Positions 34,201-41,464 of a stretch of DNA of 64,000 nt are shown here, in pieces. Position numbers and translations under genes: made by a program. The notes under the pieces were generated by a model. It worked only from the letters and a program-made list of their open reading frames with translations. It searched no databases and was not told where the DNA came from. Location of the stretch: positions 186,001-250,000 of the forward strand of contig JAJGOT010000513.1 in the NCBI GenBank assembly GCA_022457155.1. Direction: 5' to 3'. Numbering within the stretch: position 1 is the first letter of the stretch; every line of letters begins with the position of its first letter. Source of the stretch: Cladopsammia gracilis. Its lineage: Eukaryota > Cnidaria > Anthozoa > Scleractinia > Dendrophylliidae.

Positions 34201-35734
34201 AAATGTTGAAAACCTTCGGCCTGTTTCGGACAGTTTTGTTGATATGAGCGGCAAAAGTGTTTTGGAAGAGTCTAGAGGACGTAGCAATACTGAGAGATCA
34301 ACAGACTCTGGCACTGATATAGTGGCTTGTGGGGATGGGCAGAGAAAGGTACCACTGGAAATCCCTTTTCCTTACGAGACTTCAAGAACCTTAAGTGACT
34401 CCGCGCGTGACAAGGGAGATGCAAATGCTGCTGTCACATCCGACAGTCAGGAAACAAACAAGCATATGGCAGTACATATTACTGGTGATAAGGTGCCGGA
34501 ACCAGAGGCGCGAGCAAATTTGACAGACAAGTTGCGTCAAACACCTTCTGTCGCCCCTCATGGTGATGTCACAGCTTCTGTTCCGCCGCATGGTGACGTT
34601 TCAGCTACGATCACACAACATGCTGGCGTGACAGCGTCTGTCACGCCTGGTGTTGATGTCACAGCTTCTGTCGCCCCCTATGGTGAAGTCACAGCTTCTG
34701 TCGTCCCCCATGGTAACTTTACAGCTTCTGTCGCGCCAAATGGAAAACTCGCAGCTTCTGTCGCGCAACATGGTGACGTCACAGCTTCTGACGTCACTCA
34801 CGGCGCTGGCTCTGATGCCAGTCAGTCTGGAGAGGTACCTGTGGTGGATGATTTGATTGATTTTTCATCCGAATGCGATGATCGCCCTCCCCTACCTGCA
34901 AAGCAACATGCAGTACGTGCTCAGAAGAAACCGGTGTATCACAAACCACTTTCACTTGCCATGTATCCTGACATTCCAGAAGAAGTCGTAAACCAACCAC
35001 CACCACCCCCTGAGGAATTGTTTGGTGGTACTGCGCGGAGACCAAATGTACAATCAAATGACGTCAGTAACCTTGCTTACAGTACTGTGCCATTATTTGA
35101 CGTCAATGGAGGCTTGGTTACTAGTCACCAACCTCCAGTCGGACATTTGAATAACAACCCTTTGGCTTCATCTACGGCTAAACCTGTTGAATCTATCTAT
35201 GAACATATTTGGCCAGACGTGGAACCTATAAAACCAGGTTCAAGTTTTGTCAATCCAAATTTCGATTTTAATAATCCAGTAGATAATCCTGACGTTTCAG
35301 CTGCCAATCTTCCAAATCCGACTATCCATCCTGCTTTTAAACTTGTTAACCAGGATTTAAAACCTGCCAATGCAGCCGTCCAACCTGTTCACCCATATGC
35401 CAGACCTGCCAATGCAGCCGTCCAACTTGTTCACCCGGATGCCAATCCTGCCAATCTAGACGGTGCTAGTAATGGAAGGTCTTATGGTGATGAAATAGAT
35501 GCAGGCATCCAGAAAATTCAAGAAGTGTGTGGTATGGATGTATCACGTGACTGGTGCTATGCCGCCTTGCTGCAGTATCAAGGCGATGTTGAGCAAGTTG
35601 TTCATATCATGAAGACGCAAAAACTGGCCACAATCACTGGCAAAACCGAACAGTTTTGTACAAGAACGCTGTCACACTGTAATTGGGATTTGAACCGTGC
35701 GGCTCTTTATATCTTGGAAAATTATTTAACTTAA
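22278..35734 (+). CDS. TNK2-like: ACK/TNK-type non-receptor tyrosine kinase, 12 coding exons, 1111 aa
   Basis: Exons 22278-22298, 23230-23379, 24577-24732, 25569-25757, 27771-27859, 28220-28346, 28742-28897, 29106-29203, 29466-29558, 31768-31848, 32509-32594 and 33645-35734 join in frame with GT/AG borders and sum to 3336 nt. Kinase features: GEGQYGVV loop (38-45), VAIK (Lys63), HRDLATRN (Asp159), DFG (177-179), MPPE in place of APE, and WSFG/RPTF motifs. A weak SH3-like segment (~300-360) follows, then a proline-rich tail with LIDF (clathrin-type motif also found in ACK1) and a C-terminal UBA-like region (IQEVCGMD...LSHCNWDLNRAALYILENYL). The start Met lies in a 7-codon exon with a strong donor (AAAG|GTGAGT), phase 0 to the next exon. 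No SAM domain or clear CRIB motif is seen. ACK kinases act downstream of receptors and in endocytosis (family knowledge). Confidence 0.85.
23490..23830. mobile_element. Intronic foldback element, ~75-bp imperfect arms
   Basis: GTGTTACAATGTCGGCCGAT through GGAGTTGAAAATAAC (about 23505-23573) is the inverse of ATTATTTTCAACTCCATCC through GCCGACATTGTAACAC (about 23736-23805). Lies in kinase intron 2. Confidence 0.75.
23868..23965 (+). repeat. GATT-rich degenerate microsatellite in kinase intron
   Basis: Interrupted runs of GATT, GACT and GAAT units. Confidence 0.8.
24730..25165 (+). repeat. ~74-bp minisatellite starting at an exon/intron border, 6 copies
   Basis: Each unit begins CTGGTATGGAAAACTAGCCC and ends near AATAATTATAT. 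The first copy starts at the last codon of the third coding exon (CTG, 24730-24732) and its authentic donor GTATGA, so five near-identical donor-like sites (CTG|GTATGG) follow in the intron. Confidence 0.95.
26033..27149. mobile_element. ~1.1-kb TIR element in kinase intron 4
   Basis: Left AAGTTCCGGTATAAAAGGACC and right GGCCTTTTAAACCGGAACTT-like ends are imperfect inverted repeats (right end near 27129-27149). No transposase ORF is visible. An independent perfect 30-bp inverted repeat overlaps its right end. Confidence 0.55.
26692..27281. repeat. Perfect 30-bp inverted repeat pair
   Basis: 26692-26721 (AACCTGAATGTCAATGGCTT...) and 27252-27281 (...AAGCCATTGACATTCAGGTT) are exact reverse complements over 30 bp. 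A T20-G13 homopolymer follows the right copy. Confidence 0.9.
27995..28195 (+). repeat. Dispersed repeat family member (copy 1)
   Basis: Shares ATCATATGACCC, CTTTTCTTTGCA, GATGAAAGTCCCGTATGAGG and GGGCCGGATGGGAAAATATT with 38992-39302 in the same order and orientation. Sits 25 bp upstream of a kinase exon and has lost the right half of its terminal palindrome. Confidence 0.85.
30160..30605 (+). pseudogene. Penelope-like reverse transcriptase fragment
   Basis: Reads TFQHTHFSSCHPPGVRKGLR, shifts frame near 30240, then LRLLRTNSSAKSFSGNINNF, LRTRGYTHNIIEKIISEVKF and RILPFVTTYHPALPNLKNIL. It continues past an in-frame TAG at 30510-30512 (a CAG in an intact copy would fit) into PLLREIYKELPLFPKEKSLG...DILVRAKL. 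The HxSSCHPPxxKK...LRxxRI...RGY...PFVTxYHPxxPxLxxIL order is the region downstream of the RT core in Penelope-like elements (family knowledge). One frameshift and one stop; not functional. Confidence 0.75.
31113..31257 (+). repeat. Tandem duplication of a ~52-bp block
   Basis: AAGATGGCGCAGATTTGGTA through TTCGTTCCGCCTAG occurs at 31114-31163 and 31203-31252, an 89-bp period. Confidence 0.9.
31905..31967 (+). repeat. Single diverged unit of the 1256-2021 minisatellite
   Basis: TTCCCTGGGCAGTGCGAATT, TTGCAATACGGACTGCTAAG and ATGAACCATCATGAATTGATTTCGC match both the unit and the unique flanks of the array at 1256-2021, in the same order. Lies in kinase intron 10. Confidence 0.75.
32742..33470 (+). 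repeat. 106-bp tandem repeat in the last kinase intron
   Basis: Units contain TAGCTTTCATTTGAATGGTC, GGATTTCATCCACAGACTC and TAATAAACAGTACCACAGGA. Positions 32964, 33070, 33176 and 33282 mark unit starts exactly 106 bp apart, with diverged units on both sides. Confidence 0.95.
34559..34798 (+). repeat. In-frame 30-bp coding minisatellite (8 x 10 aa)
   Basis: Inside the last kinase exon, eight units of the form HGDVTASVAP are encoded: HGDVTASVPP, HGDVSATITQ, HAGVTASVTP, GVDVTASVAP, YGEVTASVVP, HGNFTASVAP, NGKLAASVAQ, HGDVTASDVT. Nucleotide units are 30 bp (CATGGTGATGTCACAGCTTC...). A second short repeat, NAAVQPVHP/NAAVQLVHP, occurs at 35369-35455. The antisense ORFs here are shadows. Confidence 0.95.
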
Positions 35735-37577
35735 GATCAGCATTTAAATTCTCTTTACCTTACCTTAACCGGCTATGATCAAGTGCTTCTACTTGAATCT
35801 CGAATCTCGTTGTTTCCCTCGGGACCAGTAATTAAGTGTTTAATGTTTTCAGTGATGCACTTTGCTCTCGCCGTTGTATAAAATTTCAAAATGGTGATGC
35901 GATGCGACGATCTCAAATTGCGATAGTTTACGTAGGTAAATCACCCATATCAACAGTCATTTTGAAAGGAAGTTTTTGTAATACATGGGAATTAACAAGG
36001 TAGACTGGTCTTATAATGCTTTTTTAGTTAACTGATTATAAAATAATAAGTTTCAAACAAATTACAGTTTGAAGGGTTCAGAAGAAAAACGATTAACGAA
36101 ACTAAGGTCATTTTTTGGAGTTTTTGGTTCAAATCTACACTTTTTCGCCGGGCCCTTCATTTTTAATTATTTATCCCGACAAAGAAATCATCTTTAAATC
36201 GTACTATTAGCATGTAATGCTGACTATTGGATATGTTTCATGGTAAACCGTAGTTTTATAGACTTTCACCATGGGCTCTCTTTTAGCATGGCTTTAATCA
36301 GGAGCCTAATCGTTTAATTTAAGTGGTTGCTTGGTCAAACCTGTATATAAACCTGTATAAACCTGTATATAGCGGGTTTTAACCGTGTCGCAAAGCGAAA
36401 ACTAAAGTAATCGGTTATCGTTACAGACACAGACGATCCAATGAGCCAATCAGAACCGTCAGCAATGTGCAAGCGCGGGAAAAAGTGCACGAGTGTCGCA
36501 CTGGTTTTGTTGTTACTTCTGATTGGTTAAAAATGTGGCGCGGGCCTTTTTAACCAATCACTAAGCATTGCAACGCAAAATCAAAGCAAATCTCGAATTA
36601 CTGTCGTCAGTTATTAGGGAGCTTTAGCAACCACGACGGAAACGTTAAAGAAAACGTCAAAACATAATAATTTGTGTTCTTTGAAAATACTTTGTAGTTG
36701 TTTCAATTTGTTTGGTTTGTCAAATACGACTGAATTGTCCCGGAGTTGAATTCGTAGGGATTGCTTTTTACTTCAAGTAGAGAGAGGAAAATTAAGCCTT
36801 AGGCGTGTGTCTCACGCCTGCAAGTCCAAAACTCCGATCTCACGCCTATGGAGCAATTTCTCACGCAGATTTGAGCTATATCAGCCTTAACCGATCGCAT
36901 GATCCAATTAAAAATATAGTTACGTTCATGAAAATATGGCACTTTTTTATAGGTTTTTATTGACCTGAACATTTCAATTACAGCTGGATGATATTAAACG
37001 GAGGTCTGAGGTCCATGGAAACTTCCGAATTCTTCGGAACATCTTCCGACAACTTCGAACATCTTCGGAATAATAGGGTTCTCTTCGGATGTGGTCGGGT
37101 CGCCTTCGAAAATCCTGGCACTCCCACGAAAAAATTCTCACGCCTATCACTCGGAAAAAGTTGGCAGGTATGTAAGCGTCGTGTGTTCGCATTCTCCAGA
37201 AAACCTATAATTTGGTCAATTGACGTTTTGCGGGGAACGGCAAAGGAATGTACCAAAATGTAAACACGTGCAGAGACATTATTTTCGCTTATAAAACCTA
37301 CTGTTTTGTGTCGTTCTCGCTGCCGTCGCCGTCGTGGTTGCTAAAGCTGTAGTAGTACTCACGTATCACTAGCTGCAGACGAAGTTTCAAAAAAAACTTA
37401 AGAAAACTGCTACAATAACCGAAAGGACAATTAAAAAATAGTGCGTGTTCTCATTCTTTCATTCGTTGATTTTGAAAATATTATATACACAATGTACTAA
37501 AATATGCTCAAACAATTTGTAATAAACAGAAACAATATGAATAGTGTTTCACGCAGTCGTAGGAGGGCTCGATGCAC
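35735..37577. other. Kinase 3' flank and intergenic
   Basis: Holds the presumed 3' UTR; only variant poly(A) signals are seen (TATAAA at 35878). A short CCTGTATATA repeat lies at 36341-36373. ORFs at 36974-37263 overlap on both strands around repeated CTTCCGAA/CTTCGGAA motifs and are not supported as genes. Confidence 0.5.
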
Positions 37578-37719
37578 AATATTATTTTAGATAGAAAATT
37601 CCTGGAGACAGTTACTCGAGTTTCACGCACTAAGCGATGATTGGTTAGTGCGATCATCGCTTAGTGCGATGAAACTCGAGTACCTGTCTCAAGGAATTTT
37701 CTATCTAAAAATTGTATTA
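37578..37719. mobile_element. Near-perfect hairpin, ~63-bp arms
   Basis: Left arm 37578-37640 (...AGATAGAAAATTCCTGGAGA...CACTAAGCGATGA) is complementary to right arm 37654-37719 with few mismatches; the loop is about 13 nt (TTGGTTAGTGCGA). Most likely a foldback MITE. If transcribed it would form a long stable stem. Confidence 0.9.
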
Positions 37720-38233
37720 TAGAAAATAATAAATAGTTATAATATTAAACAGAAGGAACTATGTATTTCAATTCATTTTTAAAAACAGAGTGCTGCCATT
37801 ATACAGGGGCTCTGTTGATAACGGTGAAGTCTTTCGACTTGGCCGACATGGTTACTCTATTTAAATAAAGAAATCTATCTACACTCATTTTCTCTTGAGC
37901 TATCTTATTTTTGTATCGTAAGGAAACTTTCATAGTGGGGAGGGCGTGAAATTAAAAGAGGGTCTGTGGGGTCATAATTTTAAGTTAAGTCTGCTTTTAC
38001 GAGAAACGACTCGCGCACTTTTTTAATTTCTTTTTACCTGAAAAAAAAGAGGTGCAAAAACGTCAACCTTTTGCGTGTTGGGGTTTATTCTCAAAATATA
38101 TACAGCCGCCTGTCGTAGGGTTTTGCCTAAATCATACCGTCCAGAAGGACGTCGGACACCTTATTGAGACTTATATAACGTAATGTTGACACTCGGAATT
38201 TTATTTTCAATGAGTGTATAAAAGAAAATCTAA

Positions 38234-38314
38234 AATCCCCACTCAGGATTGAACCTGTGACCTCAACTAGGCTTAGGCGTACATAGCCTACCGTACCACT
38301 GTTAGTACCACCTA
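38234..38314 (-). repeat. tRNA-like segment (SINE head candidate)
   Basis: Minus strand carries AGGTGGTACTAACAGTGGTA, then GGCTATGTACGCC and ACAGGTTCAATCCTGAG. GGTTCAATCC fits a Pol III B box and the T arm folds, but the anticodon loop lacks U33 and the acceptor stem does not close. So this is a tRNA-derived remnant rather than a tRNA gene. Confidence 0.4.
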
Positions 38315-38342
38315 GCTTCTCGGGTTGCTTAGTCCTAAATTT

Positions 38343-38763
38343 AAAAGGGAACCTCCATTGTTATAACAAATTGACGTTAAATTGTTGGAAATAAAGTCTA
38401 AATTAAAAATTTTTAAAAAGAAGGTGCAAATATAATTTTAGCGTACAAAAAAATGGATATGAATATCGCCTATTTTCGCTCTTAAATTTCCCGCGCGCCG
38501 CCATTTTGAATATTTGACGTGTTACGGTTGTCTTGTTGTATACAAAAGAACTTCGATTCTTAACAATAGCGGCAACCGTAACACGTCATAATTATTCAAA
38601 ATGGCGGCGCGCGGGAAATTTGAAAGCGAAAATAGGCGATATTCATATCCATTTTATTTGTACACTAAAATTATATTTGCACCTACTTTTTAAAAATTTT
38701 AAATTTCGACTTTATTTCCAACAATTTAACGTCAATTTGTTCTGACAATGGAGGTTCCCTTTA
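38343..38763. mobile_element. ~420-bp palindrome with ~200-bp arms
   Basis: Left arm from AAAGGGAACCTCCATTGTTA (38344) to about 38540 is the inverse of the right arm from about 38565 to CAATGGAGGTTCCCTTT (38762). Matched landmarks are TCCCGCGCGCCGCCATTTTG (38489-38508) against CAAAATGGCGGCGCGCGGGA (about 38598-38617), and ATGGATATGAATATCGCCTA against its complement. The arms differ at few positions. A long-TIR MITE or foldback. Confidence 0.92.
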
Positions 38764-38991
38764 ACGATATAAACTGCTACCCCTAACCTCAACTGAAAGC
38801 TAACCAGTTACTCTGTTATAAAAGTCTCAATAAGGTGTCCGACGTCCTTCTGAGCTTTCTGGGCGGTATGATTTCGGCTTGACCCTCTCGTATCCCCCGG
38901 CCGCTAGGTGCGTTTGTGTCGGCATACGCCGGCCCCTAGCCAGCCTTTCCGTTTTAATCCCCCTCCCCATCGGACAAAGCTGATAAGAGAG

Positions 38992-39302
38992 ATTATCATA
39001 TGACCCGTACGGCCCTGCGAACCTTTTCTTTGCAAAACCATTGATGAAAGTCCCGTATGAGGGCCGTACGCATTTGCGCGAGCGGGGCCGGAAAAAGGCG
39101 TACGGCCCTACTACAAAAGCGGACAGCCTCGCGCGTTAAAATTTCAAGTAATTTTGTCTCCAATTTGGTCATATGATAAAATGCTTATTGACTAAGTTAG
39201 GTCGGGCCGGATGGGAAAATATTTGGCTCTCGGTCATGGCGCACGGCATGACCTCGAGCCAAATATTTTCCCATCCGGCCCTCCCACTTAGTCAATAAGT
39301 AC
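38992..39302 (+). mobile_element. Dispersed repeat family member (copy 2) with terminal palindrome
   Basis: Same order of blocks as 27995-28195. Its right half is a palindrome: TTATTGACTAAGTTAGGTCG...AAATATTTGGCTC (39186-39223) pairs with GAGCCAAATATTTTCCCATC...ACTTAGTCAATAA (39256-39298). Confidence 0.85.
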
Positions 39303-39447
39303 ATAAGGTTCGTTTTATGACCGTCGTCCACTTGCCCGGTAAAACCGTTTGGTTTTCGATCCACGTTGGTAGAAGATATGGCGAGTATTTCTTGTTGTGG
39401 CAGAAACCATCGTTGGTTAGTTGTTGTGTTGTGTTGTGGGTATTGTG

Positions 39448-39619
39448 CCAGACTCGTACCCAGTCGCTATTAATTGGTTTTTGGCCGGGGAGACAGAAGA
39501 TTGGATACTAGGGTGAATTGAGGCGCGCGGGGTGTCACGAGCCCGTGCACCTCAATTCACCCTAGTATCCAATCTTCTCTCGCCCCAAAAACCAATTAAT
39601 AGCGACTGGGTACGATTCT
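39448..39619. mobile_element. 172-bp hairpin MITE with exact 9-bp TSD
   Basis: Arms of about 75 bp start CCAGACTCGTACCCAGTCGC and end GCGACTGGGTACGATTCT. GGTATTGTG is present at 39439-39447 and again at 39620-39628. Removing the element and one TSD copy gives GTGGGTATTGTGCAGTGTC, which closely matches the uninterrupted repeat copy at about 42816-42834. Nine-base duplications suggest a Mutator-like mobiliser (inference). Confidence 0.92.
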
Positions 39620-39634
39620 GGTATTGTGCAGTGT

Positions 39635-39745
39635 CATTCTCGTCCCCAGAGCCGCTTGGCCCTCTTAACCGCGGAACCTGAGTACGAGATCTCGTACTCA
39701 GGTTCCGGCGGTTAAGAGGGCCAAGCGGCTCTGGGGACGAGAATG
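39635..39745. mobile_element. 111-bp near-perfect palindromic MITE with exact 9-bp TSD
   Basis: Begins CATTCTCGTCCCCAGAGCCG and ends CGGCTCTGGGGACGAGAATG, with arms of about 50 bp meeting at GAGTACGAGATCTCGTACTC. GTGCAGTGT flanks it at 39626-39634 and 39746-39754. Related copies: 49464-49535 and 56773-56846. Confidence 0.95.
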
Positions 39746-40022
39746 GTGCAGTGTCTTTTTAATCTTTTAGCAATCCCAACAGCTAGGAGCTGCCGATTTC
39801 CCTGTTACAAGCCCTCCCTAAAACCTTTGTACAAGCCCAAGAATTTTGGAAGTACACATTTTAATTGCTAAACCTTTCATTTTATTTCTTCCATCTTAAA
39901 AACAATAAATTCAAGTTATAAAGGAGTTAATCTTCTCTAACAAGTAACTATATATATGAATTTTTTCTGACCTGCAAGTCTTAGGATACGTGTATGTATT
40001 AACCAAACCTACACGTTTTAAA

Positions 40023-40173
40023 GCGATTTTCTTAAGACCGTGAAACAGTTACTAAGTTAGTAGGCACTAGTATAGACACTATTGGACACTAATTCCATTG
40101 TTTTCGTTTGTTTAGTTTTAGCTAATTTTGTTTAATTGCTAGGTACTGTTTCACGGTCTTACGAAAATCACTC
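40023..40173. mobile_element. 151-bp MITE, ~27-bp TIRs
   Basis: GCGATTTTCTTAAGACCGTG (40023) and CACGGTCTTACGAAAATCAC (right end) are inverted, continuing through AAACAGT/ACTGTTT. The interior is AT-rich. Confidence 0.8.
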
Positions 40174-40588
40174 TAATTTAGAATTCCTATGTACTACATG
40201 CTCCTCGTTAGTAATAAAAATCTGGGTTTTAATTTATAAATCCCCCTCCCACAACCAATATCCATCGTAAAAATAATTTCTTCAAATATAGAAGTCCTAT
40301 TGTCTAAATATCTTGGATTACCAAGTGTGATCAACATTCATTTTCTCCTTAGCAGACATGTAGTGAGAATGAGGACTTTTAAGGACTTGCTAATACACAT
40401 TGGGGTATGGAATAAAATGCAAAGGAAAACCCCTCATGGAGTTAACAGTCACCAAGAAAACAAACTTCTGATAAAAATGTACACAACCTTGCAATACATC
40501 TGCATTCCAGTGAAAAGTTCTTACCTTGCTTAATTTAATGTGAGCCATTGAGTAATATTGAGTCTAACCCGTCAAGTGACTGACTATT

Positions 40589-40767
40589 CAATAGCCCATT
40601 TCCGAGTTGTTATTAGCCTCCTTTTCAAACCGAGGCCAAGTGCAAAACCATTCATATGAAAATGAGTTTTCTTTCACATGCAAATAAAACTGATATCCAT
40701 ATGAATGGTTTTGCACTTGGCCTCGGTTTGAAAAGGAGGCTAAGAACAACTCGGAAATGGGCTATTG
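40589..40767. mobile_element. 179-bp hairpin MITE, ~73-bp arms
   Basis: CAATAGCCCATTTCCGAGTT...GGCCAAGTGCAAAACCATTC (left arm) pairs almost perfectly with GAATGGTTTTGCACTTGGCC...AACTCGGAAATGGGCTATTG (right arm). Confidence 0.92.
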
Positions 40768-41464
40768 AAAGCTTAATAATGTTCGGTATGGTTGGGTACT
40801 TTTCTATTGTTTCAAACTTGCATGTTCATGGAAGTGAAAAAGCTAACTCAAACATTTTCAGTTTTCCTTGTTTCTACAAGCTGTTACAGAAATTTAACTT
40901 TTTGCTAACATGCAACTGTTTTGCATTAACCTTCAGTCGATGACTGTCACTTGCAACATTATACTGCAACCAAATAAATAAGTGGAATCACGAATGTCTC
41001 TACATTAAAAATTTTCAATTGTATATCTTTAAGGAATTCTCTCACTGTATGTTTATAGACGACTAAATAACTCAATGACTGGATGGGTTATAATTATGCC
41101 ATCACAAGATGTTTGGCAAAGTCTGAATAAATGTCATGTTAATTTAGATAAGAGACATTTATAAACTACTCAACCGCTGTATCCTCTTATGAATCCAGTC
41201 ATCAATTCACTTTACCACAAATTGGTACAATTTCAAGGTTTCTTAATTATCATCTTACCAAATACATGTTCATGTACATGTACTGTATATTGTGCTGTAT
41301 ATGTACTTTCATCTGTCACTTTTCACTTCATCAAAATTTAATCAATGGTTTTGACTTGGCACTGAACATTAAAGATGCATTTGTGTGATAAAACTACACA
41401 ACATCCAAATCCTTAAGTTCATCTTGCAAATTTTATGGCCCAACTTGTGAAATGCTCTTGTGAC

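Larger units (their letters stand above)
38112..38890. mobile_element. Outer inverted repeat element enclosing a large palindrome
   Basis: AAATCATACCGTCCAGAAGG through GACACCTTATTGAGACTT (38130-38173) is the inverse of AAGTCTCAATAAGGTGTCCG through GGCGGTATGATTT (about 38822-38873), imperfect over the outer part. A tRNA-like segment lies within the left part and a 420-bp palindrome in the middle. Confidence 0.75.

Noticed and set aside
34601..34801. Minus-strand Cys/Arg-rich ORF (SCDVTMLRDRSC...)
   Set aside because: Antisense shadow of the 30-bp coding minisatellite.
36974..37263. Overlapping ORFs on both strands (up to 92 aa)
   Set aside because: Dense CTTCGGAA/TTCCGAAG dyads keep all frames open; no domain or splice support.
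38234..38314. Functional tRNA gene
   Set aside because: A B-box-like T arm exists, but the acceptor stem does not close and U33 is missing.
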